64,000 nt of DNA from Stenotrophomonas sp. WZN-1 (GCF_002192255.1 NZ_CP021768.1:310001-374000), one strand, 5' to 3'. Counted from the stretch's first letter, positions 44,137 through 54,545 are shown. Numbers and translations are program-made. The notes: generated by a model not told the origin, from the letters alone.

Positions 44137-44215
44137 GGATCTGGCCGATCCGGCAATACAGCGGCCAACCGACGGTGCCAGAATGGGGGTCTGGTTTTCC
44201 CCCTGGAGTTGCCTG

Positions 44216-44968
44216 ATGACCCGCACTGTCCTGATTACCGGCGCCACGTCCGGCTTCGGCGCCGCCGCCGTTCACCGCTTCGCCCAGGCCGGCTGGAAGG
44301 TGATCGCCACTGGCCGCCGCGGCGAGCGCCTGCAGCCGCTGGTCGAGCGCTACGGCAAGGACGTGGTGCACGCCGCCGCCTTCGACATCCGCGATCCGCT
44401 GGCGATGGAGGCGGCCCTGCTGGCGCTGCCGCCGGCCTTCGGCGAGATCGATCTGCTGGTCAACAACGCCGGCCTGGCACAGGGCACCGCGCCGGCGCAG
44501 AGCGCCAAGCTGTCGGACTGGACCACGATGATCGACACCAACATCACCGCGCTGGTGACCCTGACCCATCGCCTGCTGCCGCAGCTGGTGGAGCGCAAGG
44601 GCGCGATCATCAACATCTCGTCGGTGGCCGGCGTCTACCCGTACCCGGGCGGCAACGCCTACGGTGGCACCAAGGCCTTCGTCAGCCAGTTCTCGCTGGG
44701 CCTGCGCTCGGACCTGCACGGTACCGGCGTGCGCGTGACCACGATCGAGCCGGGCATGGCCGAGACCGAGTTCACCGTGGTCCGCACCCATGGCGACCAG
44801 AATGCATCGGACAAGCTGTACAGCGGTGCCAATCCGATGACCGCCGAAGACATCGCCGAACAGATCTTCTGGGTGGCCACGCTGCCACCGCACCTGAACA
44901 TCAATCGCCTGGAGCTGATGCCGGTCAGCCAGTCGTTCGCCGGGTTCCAGGTCGCCCGCGAGGGCTGA
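44216..44968 (+). CDS. SDR oxidoreductase (YdfG-like)
   Basis: 250 residues from ATG 44216 (TGGAG upstream); a longer frame runs through the palindrome and is not real. NADP-binding TGATSGFG near residues 9-16, NNAG, and the catalytic Ser/Tyr/Lys with YGGTK. Similar to YdfG (3-hydroxy acid dehydrogenase). Substrate inferred only. A SMAG pair follows. Confidence 0.88.
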   Translation: MTRTVLITGATSGFGAAAVHRFAQAGWKVIATGRRGERLQPLVERYGKDVVHAAAFDIRDPLAMEAALLALPPAFGEIDLLVNNAGLAQGTAPAQSAKLSDWTTMIDTNITALVTLTHRLLPQLVERKGAIINISSVAGVYPYPGGNAYGGTKAFVSQFSLGLRSDLHGTGVRVTTIEPGMAETEFTVVRTHGDQNASDKLYSGANPMTAEDIAEQIFWVATLPPHLNINRLELMPVSQSFAGFQVAREG

Positions 44969-44976
44969 CGCCGTGT

Positions 44977-45035
44977 GTAGAGTCGAGCCATGCTCGACTG
45001 CTTTCAACAGAAGCCGAGCATAGGCTCGGCTCTAC
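44977..45035. repeat. SMAG-type paired palindrome
   Basis: Two GTAG units head to head, like that at 5904-5963: GTAGAGTCGAGC begins and GGCTCTAC ends the element. Between convergent genes. Confidence 0.85.
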
Positions 45036-45041
45036 ACAGGC

Positions 45042-45069
45042 AAAAAAAAGCCGGGCAATGCCCGGCTTT
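45042..45069 (-). terminator. terminator after the SPOR gene
   Basis: AAAGCCGGGC pairs with GCCCGGCTTT around AAT; on the minus strand it is followed by a run of Ts. Confidence 0.85.
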
Positions 45070-45091
45070 CTTCATGCAGTCCCGCAGAACG

Positions 45092-45991
45092 TCACTGCGC
45101 CTTGATCGCCATCGCCTGCAGGCCGGTGCCATCCAGCTTCTGCTTCGCTTCAGACAGTTCGCCGGCGCTGCCGTACGGCCCCATGCGCACGCGGTACACG
45201 GTCTTGCCGTTGATCTGCGCCGACTCCACGCGTGCCGCCAGGCCCATCATGGCCAGCTTGGCCTTGGTGGCTTCGGCGTCGCCGGATGCACCGAAGGCAC
45301 CTGCCTGCAGGATGTAACGCGCGCTGTCGGCGGCCGCCGGTGCGGCCGTGGTCGCCGGCGCGGTGGGCGCGGTTTCCGCGCGCGGCGCCGGGGTGGCGGC
45401 CGCCGTGCTGGCCGACGCTGGTGCGGTGCTGGCCGGCGGGGTTGCCGCGGCCGGGCGCTCGCTCAGCGGTGCCGGCAGCGGACGGTTGGTTGCGGTCACC
45501 GGTGCGGTGCTGGCGACGCTGGACGTTGCGGTCGGTGCCGGCGTGGCCGTGCTCGCCGGCGGCACCGGCTTGCCTTCCAGTGCGGCCTGCGCGCGCGACG
45601 CTTCGGCCTTGGCCCGGCGCTGGTCCTCGGCGCGCGCGCTGGCGGCCAGTTCGGCGTCGGACATTTCCACTTCCTTGCCCGGCAGCAGGGTGTAGAAGTC
45701 GTACTGCGTCGCGGCGGGCTTCTCCGGTTCGGCCGGCTTCGGCGTGGCCGGCTGCGCGGCTGGCTGGCTGCCGACATCGCTGTCGGCATCAGCAACCGGG
45801 GCCGGCTGCGCGTTCGGATTCGGCTGCGGACCGGCGCGCAGGAAGCCGTCGCCTTCGCCCTTGAACAGGTTCGGCGCCGCCAGGAACACCACGGCGGCGA
45901 TCGCCACACCGGCCACCAGCCACACCCATCCGGGTGTGCCCTGGCTGCTGCTGTTGCGTCGTGCCTGGGTTTTGCCGCGTCGTGCTGCCAT
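45092..45991 (-). CDS. SPOR-domain envelope protein (FtsN-like)
   Basis: 299 residues. Short basic cytosolic N-terminus (RGKTQARRN), membrane helix at ~22-42, a long Pro/Ala/Thr-rich periplasmic linker, and a C-terminal SPOR domain (~220-299: YILQAGAFGASGDAEATKAKL, VYRVRMGPYGS) that binds denuded peptidoglycan at the septum. Follows argS by 21 bases on the same strand, as FtsN-like genes do in related genomes. Confidence 0.88.
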   Translation of the reverse strand: MAARRGKTQARRNSSSQGTPGWVWLVAGVAIAAVVFLAAPNLFKGEGDGFLRAGPQPNPNAQPAPVADADSDVGSQPAAQPATPKPAEPEKPAATQYDFYTLLPGKEVEMSDAELAASARAEDQRRAKAEASRAQAALEGKPVPPASTATPAPTATSSVASTAPVTATNRPLPAPLSERPAAATPPASTAPASASTAAATPAPRAETAPTAPATTAAPAAADSARYILQAGAFGASGDAEATKAKLAMMGLAARVESAQINGKTVYRVRMGPYGSAGELSEAKQKLDGTGLQAMAIKAQ

Positions 45992-46012
45992 GTGTACTGC
46001 GTCTCCTGATGC

Positions 46013-47701
46013 TTACATTTTTTCCGGGGCGCTCACGCCCAGGAGTTCGAGGCCGTTGGCCAGCACCTGGCGCGCCGCGCAGGCCAGGGTCAGCTTGGCG
46101 TTGCGATCGGTGGCGTCGTCCACCAGCACCGGCGTCCCGTGATACCACGTGTGGAAGGCGTGCGCCAATTCACGCAGGTACTGCGCCACCAGGTGCGGCT
46201 CCAGCGCCACGCCGGCCGCTTCCACCACCTCCGGATACCGCGAGATCTCGTTCATCAACACCAGCGAGGCATCGTCGGCCAGGCGGCCGAGGTTGGCCAG
46301 GCCATTGCCCTGCTCGTACACCAGGCCTTTTTCCTGCGCCTGGCGCAGCAGGCTGCAGACACGGGCGTGCGCGTACTGCACGTAGAACACCGGGTTGTCG
46401 TTGCTCTGCTGGCGGGCCAGGTCGATGTCGAAGGTCAGCTGCGAATCAGGCTTGCGCGCGATCAGGAACCAGCGGGTCGCATCGCGGCCGGCTTCCTCGA
46501 TCAGGTCGCGCAGGGTGAAGTAACTGCCGGCACGCTTGGACAGCTTCACTTCCTCGCCGCCACGCATGACCGTGACCATCTGGTGCAGCACGTATTCCGG
46601 CCAGCCCTGCGGGATGCCCACTTCCATCGCCTGCAGGCCGGCGCGCACGCGCGCCAGCGAGCCATGGTGGTCGGCGCCCAGTTCGGTGATCGCGCGCTCG
46701 TAGCCGCGCTGCCACTTGGACAGGTGGTAGGCCACGTCCGGCACGAAGTAGGTGAAGGTGCCGTCGGACTTGCGCATCACGCGGTCCTTGTCGTCACCGA
46801 AGTCGGTGCTGCGCAGCCACAGCGCGCCGCCTTCTTCATAGGTGTGGCCGGATGCCTGCAGCTTGGCCACCGCTTCGGCGACCTTGCCGTCGGCGTACAG
46901 CGAGCTTTCCAGGAAGTAGATGTCGAAGTCGACACCGAACGCAGCCAGGTCCAGGTTCTGCTCGTTGCGCAGGTAAGCCACTGCGAAACGGCGGATCGCC
47001 TGCATGTCGTCCGGGTCCTTGGCGCCGACCACGGTGCTGCCTTCCAGATCGACGCTGGCGCCGGCCATGTAGGCGCGGGCGACGTCGGCGATGTATTCAC
47101 CGCGGTAGCCGCCTTCCGGCCAGCCGTCCTGGTCGGGTGCGATGCCCTTGATCCGCGCCTGGGTGGACAGCGCCAGGTTCTCGATCTGCACGCCGGCGTC
47201 GTTGTAGTAGAACTCGCGCTTGGCGTTCCAGCCGTTGGCATCGAGCACGCGGGCCACGCAGTCGCCGATGGCCGCTGCGCGGCCATGGCCGACATGCAGC
47301 GGGCCGGTCGGATTGGCCGACACATACTCCACGCCCACCGTGCGGCCATTGCCGGACAGGTTGCGGCCGTAGTCGTGGGCTTCCTTGATGACCGAGGCGG
47401 TTTCGCGCTGGTACGCGGCCGGGGCCAGATGGAAGTTGATGAAGCCGGGGCCGGCGATCTCGACCTTGCTGACGTCCTCGCTGCGCGGCAGCGCCTCGAC
47501 CAGTGCCTGTGCCAGTGCGCGCGGATTGCTGCGCGCGGCCTTGGCCAGCAGCATCGCGGCGTTGGTGGCGAAGTCGCCGTGGTCACGGGTCTTCGGGCGC
47601 TCGACCACGAAGTCCGGCGGCAGGGAGTCGGCGGGCAGGGTGCCATTGGCGCGCAAGGCTTCGATGCCTTGGCTGATCAGGGCGCGGAGGAGATTTTTCA
47701 C
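46013..47701 (-). CDS. argS: arginine-tRNA ligase
   Basis: 562 residues from GTG 47701. Class I synthetase: N-terminal additional domain, GPLHVGHGR (H136-H139), the KLSKR-type loop in EVKLSKRAG, and the C-terminal DALR anticodon part. The start is not the long frame upstream, which lacks protein character. It heads an operon with the SPOR gene. Confidence 0.95.
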   Translation of the reverse strand: MKNLLRALISQGIEALRANGTLPADSLPPDFVVERPKTRDHGDFATNAAMLLAKAARSNPRALAQALVEALPRSEDVSKVEIAGPGFINFHLAPAAYQRETASVIKEAHDYGRNLSGNGRTVGVEYVSANPTGPLHVGHGRAAAIGDCVARVLDANGWNAKREFYYNDAGVQIENLALSTQARIKGIAPDQDGWPEGGYRGEYIADVARAYMAGASVDLEGSTVVGAKDPDDMQAIRRFAVAYLRNEQNLDLAAFGVDFDIYFLESSLYADGKVAEAVAKLQASGHTYEEGGALWLRSTDFGDDKDRVMRKSDGTFTYFVPDVAYHLSKWQRGYERAITELGADHHGSLARVRAGLQAMEVGIPQGWPEYVLHQMVTVMRGGEEVKLSKRAGSYFTLRDLIEEAGRDATRWFLIARKPDSQLTFDIDLARQQSNDNPVFYVQYAHARVCSLLRQAQEKGLVYEQGNGLANLGRLADDASLVLMNEISRYPEVVEAAGVALEPHLVAQYLRELAHAFHTWYHGTPVLVDDATDRNAKLTLACAARQVLANGLELLGVSAPEKM

Positions 47702-47810
47702 GAGGCCTGCTGTGAGAATGAGCGGCGGAATCGCCCATTTTAGCGCAGATACCCGCGCCAACGCTGACCAGAACATGCCTGCGGGGGCGCCCGCCCCTGG
47801 CCAGGGCCGT

Positions 47811-48515
47811 TCAGCCGAACAGGCGCGGCTGGGGCAAGGACAGCAGGCCCCGTTCAGCAAACGAAACGGGGCGGCCCTCGCCGACCACGAAGTGGTCCAG
47901 CAGGCGCACGTCCACCAGTGCCAGCGCCTGCTGCAGTTCATCGGTGATGCGGGTATCGGCGCCGGAGGGCTCGGGGTCGCCGGAAGGATGATTGTGGCTG
48001 AGGATCACCGCTGCCGCATTGTGCAGCAGGGCTCGCCGCACCACCTCGCGGGGATAGACCGGGGCGGCATTGATGGTGCCCTGGAACAGCTCCTCGCAGG
48101 CGATCAGGCGGTGGCGGTTGTCCAGGAACAGCGCCATGAAGATCTCGCGGGCCTGGCCGCGCAGGCGGTGCTGCAGGTAGCGGCCGACCGCGGCCGGGTT
48201 GTTGCCGACCGCCTCCCCCTGCTGAAGCTCGGCGGCCAGGTAGCGATGGGCCAGCTCCAGCCCGGCGGCCAGTGCACAGCTTCGCGCGGGGCCCAGCCCC
48301 GGCAACCGGGCCAGCTCGCGGGCCGGGCGGTCCAGCAGCACGCGCAGGGGACCATGCGCCTGCAGCAGGTCGCGCGCGGTCTGCACCGCGTCGCGTCCAC
48401 CGAAGCCAGAGCCGAGGAACAGCGCCAGCAGCTCTGCGTCGGACAGCGTGGCGGGGCCGCGTGCGATCAGCTTCTCGCGGGGACGTTCCTGTTCGGGCCA
48501 GTCATGGATGGGCAT
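47811..48515 (-). CDS. radC: RadC family JAMM/MPN protein
   Basis: 234 residues from ATG 48515. Helix-hairpin-helix part (PGLGPARS), then the MPN metalloprotease fold with [11 protein letters not shown] (H174, H176) and a later Asp. RadC was linked to DNA repair but the role is unproven. By place next to coaBC-dut-algC this fits the gene order of pseudomonads. Confidence 0.92.
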   Translation of the reverse strand: MPIHDWPEQERPREKLIARGPATLSDAELLALFLGSGFGGRDAVQTARDLLQAHGPLRVLLDRPARELARLPGLGPARSCALAAGLELAHRYLAAELQQGEAVGNNPAAVGRYLQHRLRGQAREIFMALFLDNRHRLIACEELFQGTINAAPVYPREVVRRALLHNAAAVILSHNHPSGDPEPSGADTRITDELQQALALVDVRLLDHFVVGEGRPVSFAERGLLSLPQPRLFG

Positions 48516-48585
48516 GCCTGCATCATCGCCAGCGCCGGTGATGCTTCCCATCAGGGCAGGGCGCACGCCCGGGTAGGCTGTTGCC

Positions 48586-49212
48586 TCAGTCGCGCCGCGA
48601 CTGCAGATAGGCGAACAGCTCCTGGTTGTTCTGCAACCCCAGCTTGCGCTTGGCCTCGGCCTTCTGCCGGCTGATCGTCTTCGGGCTGCGGCCGCAGTGG
48701 ACGGCGATGGCCTTCACCTTCAGCCCGGCGGCCAGGAGGTCCAGCACTTCCTGCTCGCGCGCCGACAGCGCCGCCGGTTCGCGCGCGAACAGCAGGTCGC
48801 GCGCCTCCAGGTGGTGGCGCAGCTGCTGCGAGACGAACACCTGCCCTGCCATGGCCGCGTTCAAGGCCTGTGGCAGCTCGCCGAAATCGGCGCACTTGTC
48901 GACCAGGCCGCTGACACCCTCGCGCAGCAGGCCATCGAGCAGGCCGGGGTGGCGGGCGCCGGTAAGCACCACCACGGGCATGCCCGGGTGGCGTGCGCGC
49001 AGTTCAGCGATTAGTTCCGGGCCATCCGGGCCGGTGCCCGGCATGGAGAGGTCGGTCAGCACCGCGTCGCAGCCGTGGTGCTCGACCAGCTGCAGCAGCT
49101 GGGCGCCGTCGCGCGCGCTGCCGACGACCTCCATCAGGTGGGTCTGCAGCACGATGCGGATGCCGTGCAGGACGACAGGATGGTCGTCGGCGATGATGAT
49201 GCGCGGGTGCAC
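48586..49212 (-). CDS. LuxR-type response regulator
   Basis: 208 residues from GTG 49212 with GAGG at -11; the longer frame upstream is chance. Acidic pair D9/D10, phospho-acceptor D54 (VLTDLSMPG), Lys in GLVDKCA. LuxR helix-turn-helix near [15 protein letters not shown]. No kinase adjoins. It is divergent from coaBC. Confidence 0.87.
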   Translation of the reverse strand: MHPRIIIADDHPVVLHGIRIVLQTHLMEVVGSARDGAQLLQLVEHHGCDAVLTDLSMPGTGPDGPELIAELRARHPGMPVVVLTGARHPGLLDGLLREGVSGLVDKCADFGELPQALNAAMAGQVFVSQQLRHHLEARDLLFAREPAALSAREQEVLDLLAAGLKVKAIAVHCGRSPKTISRQKAEAKRKLGLQNNQELFAYLQSRRD

Positions 49213-49438
49213 GCGGGATCCTCGAAAAGCGAAACGGCACACCTGCGGTGGCCACTGACGATTCTGCAAACGTGGCCGGCCTACAGGTATAGGAAAGTTC
49301 CGAATCGCAGTGGCTTGAACCCCGGAAGCGCTGTGGTGCAAGTCCCATCTGCTGATAGCCGCCCGCTATGTGCGCTGTGCACCGGGACATTACCGACCAT
49401 CGGGTAAGCTAATGCCCTCGTTTGCACAGGAATTCCAG

Positions 49439-50701
49439 GTGGCTGACTCCCCCAACGCTTCCCCCGCGCCCGGCCGCGCGCTGGAAGGCCAGAAACTGTT
49501 GTTGTGCGTCGGAGGCGGGATCGCGGCCTACAAGGCCCTGGAACTGGTGCGACGCCTGCGCGACGCGGGCGCCCAGGTGCAGGTGGCGATGACCGCCGGC
49601 GCCCAGCAGTTCGTCACCCCCCTCAGCTTCCAGGCCCTATCCGGGCAGCCGACCCGCACCACGCTGTGGGACAGCGCCGCCGAACAGGCCATGGGCCACA
49701 TCGAGCTGGCCCGCTGGGCCGACCGCATCGTGGTCGCGCCGGGAACGGCCGATCTGCTGGCCCGGCTGGCCCAGGGCCACGCCGATGACCTGGTCAGCAC
49801 GCTCTGCCTGGCCAGCACCGCACCGCTGACGATCTGCCCGGCGATGAACCACCGCATGTGGCTGCATCCGGCCACCCAGGCCAACATCGCCCTGCTGCGC
49901 CAGCGCGGCGCGCAGGTGATCGGCCCGGTCGACGGCCCGCTGGCCGAGGGTGAATCCGGTCCCGGCCGGCTGGCCGAACCCGGCGACATCGTGGCTGCGC
50001 TGGCGGCCAATGGCGGCGCCGCTGCGACGGTTGCCGCGCCGGAAACCCGCGCCCTGCAAGGGCTGCGCCTGCTGATCAGTGCCGGCCCGACGTACGAAGA
50101 CATCGATCCGGTGCGTTACGTCGGCAACCGCAGCAGCGGCAAGATGGGCTTTGCCCTGGCCGCCGCTGCTGCCGCGCTGGGCGCGCAGGTGGTGCTGGTC
50201 AGCGGTCCGGTACAGCTGCCGACGCCGCCGGGCGTGCAGCGCATCGACGTGCGCTCGGCCGCGCAGATGCGCGATGCCGTACTGAAGTCGCTGCCCGCCG
50301 ACATCTATATCGGTGCCGCCGCGGTGTCCGACTACACGCCGCGGCAGGTCGCCGCGCAGAAGCTGAAGAAGACCGCCGACAGCCAGTCGCTGGTGATCGA
50401 GCTGGTGCGCACGCCGGACATCCTCGCCGAAGTCGCTGCACAGACGCAGTCGCTGAAGCTGGTGGTCGGCTTCGCCGCCGAGACCCACGACGTGGAGAAA
50501 TACGCACGCGGCAAGCTGGTCGACAAGCGCCTGGACCTGGTGATCGCCAACCAGGTCGGCATCAGCGGCGGTGGTTTCGAGAGTGACAACAATGCCGCCA
50601 CTGCCTTCTGGCAGGACGGTGAACAGGTATTCCCGGCCACCTCCAAGCGCGAGCTGGCCGAACAACTGCTGGCGCTGATCGCGCGGAGACTCCAGGCATG
50701 A
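49439..50701 (+). CDS. coaBC: bifunctional CoaBC (PPCDC / PPCS)
   Basis: 420 residues from GTG 49439 (AGGAA upstream); ATG 49412 is the alternative. N-terminal flavin-dependent PPC decarboxylase ([12 protein letters not shown], active His in [19 protein letters not shown]) and C-terminal PPC synthetase ([24 protein letters not shown]). Residue 170, where E. coli Dfp has the catalytic Cys of the flap (CGDIGPGR), is Glu (EGESGPGR). First gene of the coaBC-dut-algC operon; ATGA overlap with dut. Confidence 0.93.
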   Translation: MADSPNASPAPGRALEGQKLLLCVGGGIAAYKALELVRRLRDAGAQVQVAMTAGAQQFVTPLSFQALSGQPTRTTLWDSAAEQAMGHIELARWADRIVVAPGTADLLARLAQGHADDLVSTLCLASTAPLTICPAMNHRMWLHPATQANIALLRQRGAQVIGPVDGPLAEGESGPGRLAEPGDIVAALAANGGAAATVAAPETRALQGLRLLISAGPTYEDIDPVRYVGNRSSGKMGFALAAAAAALGAQVVLVSGPVQLPTPPGVQRIDVRSAAQMRDAVLKSLPADIYIGAAAVSDYTPRQVAAQKLKKTADSQSLVIELVRTPDILAEVAAQTQSLKLVVGFAAETHDVEKYARGKLVDKRLDLVIANQVGISGGGFESDNNAATAFWQDGEQVFPATSKRELAEQLLALIARRLQA

Positions 50702-51171
50702 CCCAGGCCCCCCTTTCCCACCCGCTGCAGGTCAAGCTGCTCGATCCGCGCTTCGGCGACAGCTGGCCGCTGCCGGCGTACGCCACCGAGGCCAGCGCGG
50801 GCATGGACCTGCGCGCGGCGCTGGATACCGCGCTGACCCTGCAGCCGGGCGACACCGCGCTGGTGCCCAGCGGCCTGGCCATCCACATTGCCGACCCGAA
50901 CCTGTGCGCGGTGATCCTGCCGCGTTCCGGGCTGGGCCATCGGCATGGCATCGTGCTGGGCAACGGCACCGGCCTGATCGATGCCGACTACCAGGGGCCG
51001 CTGCTGATCAGCGTCTGGAACCGTGGCCGCGAAGCCTTCACCATCGAGCCGGGCGATCGTATCGCCCAGCTGGTGGTGGTTCCGATCGCCCGCGTGAGCC
51101 TGCAGGTGGTGGATACTTTCACCGACAGCGTGCGGGGCGCGGGTGGATTCGGCCATACCGGGGTGCGTTGA
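50698..51171 (+). CDS. dut: dUTPase
   Basis: 157 residues. Removes dUTP to protect DNA and yields dUMP. All five trimeric dUTPase motifs are seen: [42 protein letters not shown] and the C-terminal [13 protein letters not shown] 50698 overlaps the coaBC stop. 12 bases before algC. Confidence 0.95.
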   Translation: MTQAPLSHPLQVKLLDPRFGDSWPLPAYATEASAGMDLRAALDTALTLQPGDTALVPSGLAIHIADPNLCAVILPRSGLGHRHGIVLGNGTGLIDADYQGPLLISVWNRGREAFTIEPGDRIAQLVVVPIARVSLQVVDTFTDSVRGAGGFGHTGVR

Positions 51172-51183
51172 CAGGGGACATCG

Positions 51184-53532
51184 ATGAGCGGCATCGGGGA
51201 AGGACAGCGGGGACGGTCGTTGGGTCGCAGTGCACCTCTACTGGGGGTGTTGTTGATCCTGTTGGCCGGCTGGTTCGGATGGAGCGCGGTGCAGCAATGG
51301 CGGCAGGAGGCCAACGGGCAGGCGCTGGAAGAGGCGCGTGACCAGGCCGTGCAGGGCCTGCAGCAGGCTGCTGCGGGCCAGTTGCAGCAGCTGCAGCAGC
51401 AGTTGAAGAACGATCGCGTGCAGCAGGCGCTGCAGGCCGGCGATGCCGCTGCAGCGGCGCTGGCCGTTCGCGAGAGCTGGACCGGGGTCGAGCAGGTCGA
51501 AGTGCTGACGGCCGATCTGGCCAACGCCTATGCCGATCCGGCCACTTTCGGGTATGCCCGCCTGGCGCTGCTGGAAGCGGCGCTGGCTGAGGCCAAGCCA
51601 AGCCTGCGCGTGGTCCGCGACGGCGGCGGCAACCGCCTGGGCCTGGCCGCGCCGGTGCAGCTGGGCAGCCTGGGGCCGGCCGTCGTCTATGTCCGCCAAC
51701 CGCTGCTGCGGCTGACCTCGCCGCTGGACCAGGTGCGCGCGCCGTCCGCCGGCTTCCTTGGCCTGCGCCAGGGTGGGTTCGATCTGGTCACCCAGGGCGA
51801 CGCGGGCCTGGCCGAAAGTGCGGAAGCCCTGGCGCGCCCGGTTGCTGGTACACCGCTGCGGCTGGTCGCGTCGGTGCCGAATGTCGAAGCCGGTCCGCTC
51901 GGCCTGGGCGCACTGGCCAGCGCCATTGTTGCGTTGCTGCTGGCGTTCATTGCCGTGTTGCTGGTGGTGGGGCGCGGCCGACTGCCGAAGTCGCTGCCGC
52001 TGCCACGCCGCGCCACCGCGTCCGAGGCCGACCATGGCCCGACCCTGAGCGAGAGCCTGCAGCAGGCGCCGCCACCGGTGGCCGCCGTGGCCAGCAGTGG
52101 CGATGCCACGCCACCGCCGCCACCGCCGGTGCCGGCCGAAGAACTGGCTGCCGGTATTTTCCGTGCCTACGACATCCGCGGCGTGGTAGGCAGCGAACTG
52201 ACACCGAAGACTGCGGCGCTGATCGGCCAGGCCATCGGCACCGTGGCGTTGGAGCAGGGGCTGCGCGAGGTGGTGATCGGTCGCGATGGCCGCCTGTCCG
52301 GGCCCGAGCTTACCGCCGGGCTGGCCGAAGGCCTGCGCCGTGCCGGCTGCGCGGTGATCGACATCGGCCTGGCGCCGACCCCGCTCGTGTACTACGCCGC
52401 CTTCCATCTGCGTACCGGTACCTGCGTGGCGGTCACCGGCAGCCACAACCCACCCGAATACAACGGCTTCAAGGTGGTCATCGGCGGCGAGACGCTGTCC
52501 GGCGATGCCATCACCGATCTCTACCAGCGCATTGTCGAGGGCCGCCTGGTGCAGGCCGCCGAGCCGGGTGACTACCAGCAGCGCGATGTCAGTGCCGACT
52601 ACATCCAGCGCATCGCCGATGACGTGCAGCTGGACCGTCCGCTGAAGGTCGTGGCCGATGCCGGCAATGGCGTGGCCGGCGCACTGGCGCCGCAGCTGCT
52701 GGAAGCGATCGGCGCCGACGTCATCCCGCTGTACTGCGACGTCGACGGCACCTTCCCGAATCATCACCCCGATCCGAGCGAGCCGGCCAACCTGGAAGAC
52801 CTGGTGCAGACGGTCAAGCGCTTCGGCGCCGACCTCGGCGTGGCGTTCGATGGCGACGGCGACCGGCTGGGCGTGGTCACCGGCGAAGGCAGGATCATCT
52901 ACGCCGATCGCCTGCTGATGCTGTTCGCTGCCGATGTGCTGATGCGCAATCCGGGCGCGATGGTGATCTACGACGTGAAGTGCACCGGCAAGCTGTCCGA
53001 CCACGTGCTGCGCAACGGTGGCAGCCCGCTCATGTGGAAGACCGGGCATTCGCTGATGAAGGCGAAGATGCGCGAGACCGATGCCGAGCTGGCCGGTGAG
53101 ATGAGCGGCCACTTCTTCTTCAAGGAACGCTGGTTCGGTTTCGATGACGGCCTGTACGCCGCTGCGCGCCTGCTGGAGATCCTGGCCCAGCGCGAGGAAA
53201 CCCCGGACGAAGTGCTGGGCGAACTACCGGAAATGGTCGCCACGCCGGAACTGAAGGTGCCGGTGGCCGAAGGCACGCCGCATGCGCTGGTGGCGATGCT
53301 GGTGGCGGCGGCGCAGTCGCCGGACAACCCGTATGTGGGGGGCCGCCTGTCGACCATCGATGGCCTGCGCGTGGACTTCGCCGATGGCTGGGGCCTGGTG
53401 CGTGCCTCCAACACCACGCCGGTGCTGGTGCTGCGGTTCGAAGGCAACGACGAGGCCGCACTGGAGCGCATCAAGGCACTGTTCCGCAGCCAGCTGCACC
53501 CGGTGCTGGGCGACACCCCGCTGGGGTTCTGA
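51184..53532 (+). CDS. algC: membrane-anchored phosphomannomutase/phosphoglucomutase
   Basis: 782 residues. Unusual N-terminal half: membrane helix ~18-36, a Gln/Ala-rich periplasmic part (~38-235), a second membrane helix (~238-262, ASAIVALLLAFIAVLLVVG) and a Pro-rich linker; then the ~460-residue catalytic domain. Phosphoserine S420 in TGSHNPPEYN, metal-binding DGDGDR (556-561) and sugar-binding GEMSGHFFF. Supplies mannose-1-P and glucose-1-P for surface polysaccharide. Third gene of the coaBC-dut operon. The catalytic half would be cytosolic, tethered to the membrane. Confidence 0.9.
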   Translation: MSGIGEGQRGRSLGRSAPLLGVLLILLAGWFGWSAVQQWRQEANGQALEEARDQAVQGLQQAAAGQLQQLQQQLKNDRVQQALQAGDAAAAALAVRESWTGVEQVEVLTADLANAYADPATFGYARLALLEAALAEAKPSLRVVRDGGGNRLGLAAPVQLGSLGPAVVYVRQPLLRLTSPLDQVRAPSAGFLGLRQGGFDLVTQGDAGLAESAEALARPVAGTPLRLVASVPNVEAGPLGLGALASAIVALLLAFIAVLLVVGRGRLPKSLPLPRRATASEADHGPTLSESLQQAPPPVAAVASSGDATPPPPPPVPAEELAAGIFRAYDIRGVVGSELTPKTAALIGQAIGTVALEQGLREVVIGRDGRLSGPELTAGLAEGLRRAGCAVIDIGLAPTPLVYYAAFHLRTGTCVAVTGSHNPPEYNGFKVVIGGETLSGDAITDLYQRIVEGRLVQAAEPGDYQQRDVSADYIQRIADDVQLDRPLKVVADAGNGVAGALAPQLLEAIGADVIPLYCDVDGTFPNHHPDPSEPANLEDLVQTVKRFGADLGVAFDGDGDRLGVVTGEGRIIYADRLLMLFAADVLMRNPGAMVIYDVKCTGKLSDHVLRNGGSPLMWKTGHSLMKAKMRETDAELAGEMSGHFFFKERWFGFDDGLYAAARLLEILAQREETPDEVLGELPEMVATPELKVPVAEGTPHALVAMLVAAAQSPDNPYVGGRLSTIDGLRVDFADGWGLVRASNTTPVLVLRFEGNDEAALERIKALFRSQLHPVLGDTPLGF

Positions 53533-53538
53533 GGTGGG

Positions 53539-53555
53539 GCCGGGCAGCGCCCGGC
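53539..53555. repeat. short GCCGGGC palindrome after algC
   Basis: GCCGGGC-AGC-GCCCGGC, a SMAG-like stem 7 bases past the algC stop. Confidence 0.6.
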
Positions 53556-53608
53556 ACCCGCCGAAGCAAGAGGCAACAGCAACATCAAATGCGGGCTATC
53601 CGCGGGAT

Positions 53609-53710
53609 GATGGGGCGGTGTCGGAGTGCGGGGACGCCGCAAGTACGTCCGTGCAGGCTTGGCAGCCGCATCCATGCGGCTGACACCCCGCACTCCGACA
53701 CCGCCCCATC
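53609..53710. repeat. 25-bp perfect inverted repeat element
   Basis: Arms at 53609-53633 and 53686-53710 are perfect complements over 25 bases (beginning GATGGGGCGGTGTCGG). Inside is a second hairpin (CAGCCGCAT / ATGCGGCTG, near 53663-53682). It separates the convergent algC and kdpE units. Open frames across it are chance. Confidence 0.88.
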
Positions 53711-53734
53711 CCTGACAATTTCCTGGAGCTGTTG

Positions 53735-53829
53735 GTAGGTGTCGACCTTGGTCGACACAGTAGATCCACGCCATGCGTGGATGCTCTTCCGAATTTGCTT
53801 TGGTGGGTGCCGACGGTTGGTCGGCATAC
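53735..53829. repeat. three SMAG-like palindromes
   Basis: Units at 53735-53758 (GTAGGTGTCGACC), 53760-53783 (GTAGATCCACGCC) and 53805-53829 (GGTGCCGACGG). Together with the element to the left they fill the algC-kdpE gap. Confidence 0.75.
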
Positions 53830-53831
53830 CC

Positions 53832-54545
53832 TCACCCCTTGAACCGCAAGCCCACGCCCGGTTCGGTGAACAGGTAGCGCGAATCCAGCGCTGAATCGCC
53901 CAGCTTGTGCCGCAGCTTGCCGACCAGGATGCGCAGGTAGTGGGTGTCGTGCTGGTGGGTCGGGCCCCAGATCTCCTGCAGGATCTGGGGCTGGGTCACC
54001 ACCCGCCCGGCGTTGCGCAGCAGCAGCGACAGCAGCGCGTACTCCTTGCGGGTCAATGCAACCGGCTCGCCATCCAGCGCCACCTCACGGCGCACCAGGT
54101 CCACATGCAGATGGCCATCGTCGAATACCGGCGGCGTGCCATCACTGGGCACGCTACGCGTGCGCAGCAGCGCCCGCACCCGCGCCATCAGTTCCTGCGT
54201 GCCGAACGGCTTGGTCACGTAGTCGTTGGCGCCGGTGTCCAGTGCGCGCACCTTCTCGGCCTCTCCCGCACGCACGGTCAGCATGATCACCGGCACCTGG
54301 CTCCACTGCCGCAGCTGTTCCAGCACCTCGTGGCCTTCCATGTCTGGCAGGCCGATATCCAGGATCACCAGATCCATGTCCTCGCTGGCGGCCAGCTGCA
54401 GGCCTTCCTGGCCGGTGGCGGCCTGCCGCACCTGGTAGCCCTGCGCGCGCAGGCTGATGTCCAGGAACCGGCGGATCTGGGTTTCATCATCGATCACCAG
54501 CACGCGCGCGGCCGGTACGCTGGCATCAATCGGGGTCGGGCTCAT
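53832..54545 (-). CDS. kdpE: KdpE response regulator
   Basis: 237 residues. Receiver with phospho-acceptor D63 (LVILDIGLPD) and OmpR-type winged helix. Activates the kdp promoter at low K+ or osmotic stress when phosphorylated by KdpD. Its start lies inside the kdpD end (20-base overlap). Confidence 0.95.
   Translation of the reverse strand: MSPTPIDASVPAARVLVIDDETQIRRFLDISLRAQGYQVRQAATGQEGLQLAASEDMDLVILDIGLPDMEGHEVLEQLRQWSQVPVIMLTVRAGEAEKVRALDTGANDYVTKPFGTQELMARVRALLRTRSVPSDGTPPVFDDGHLHVDLVRREVALDGEPVALTRKEYALLSLLLRNAGRVVTQPQILQEIWGPTHQHDTHYLRILVGKLRHKLGDSALDSRYLFTEPGVGLRFKG

Noticed and set aside
46139..47743. Plus-strand frame of 534 codons over argS
   Set aside because: Antisense shadow of argS with no domain or start signal.
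53585..53835. Short open frames with a SLHGRT-like peptide
   Set aside because: They come from the 25-bp inverted repeat and SMAG units; no ribosome site.
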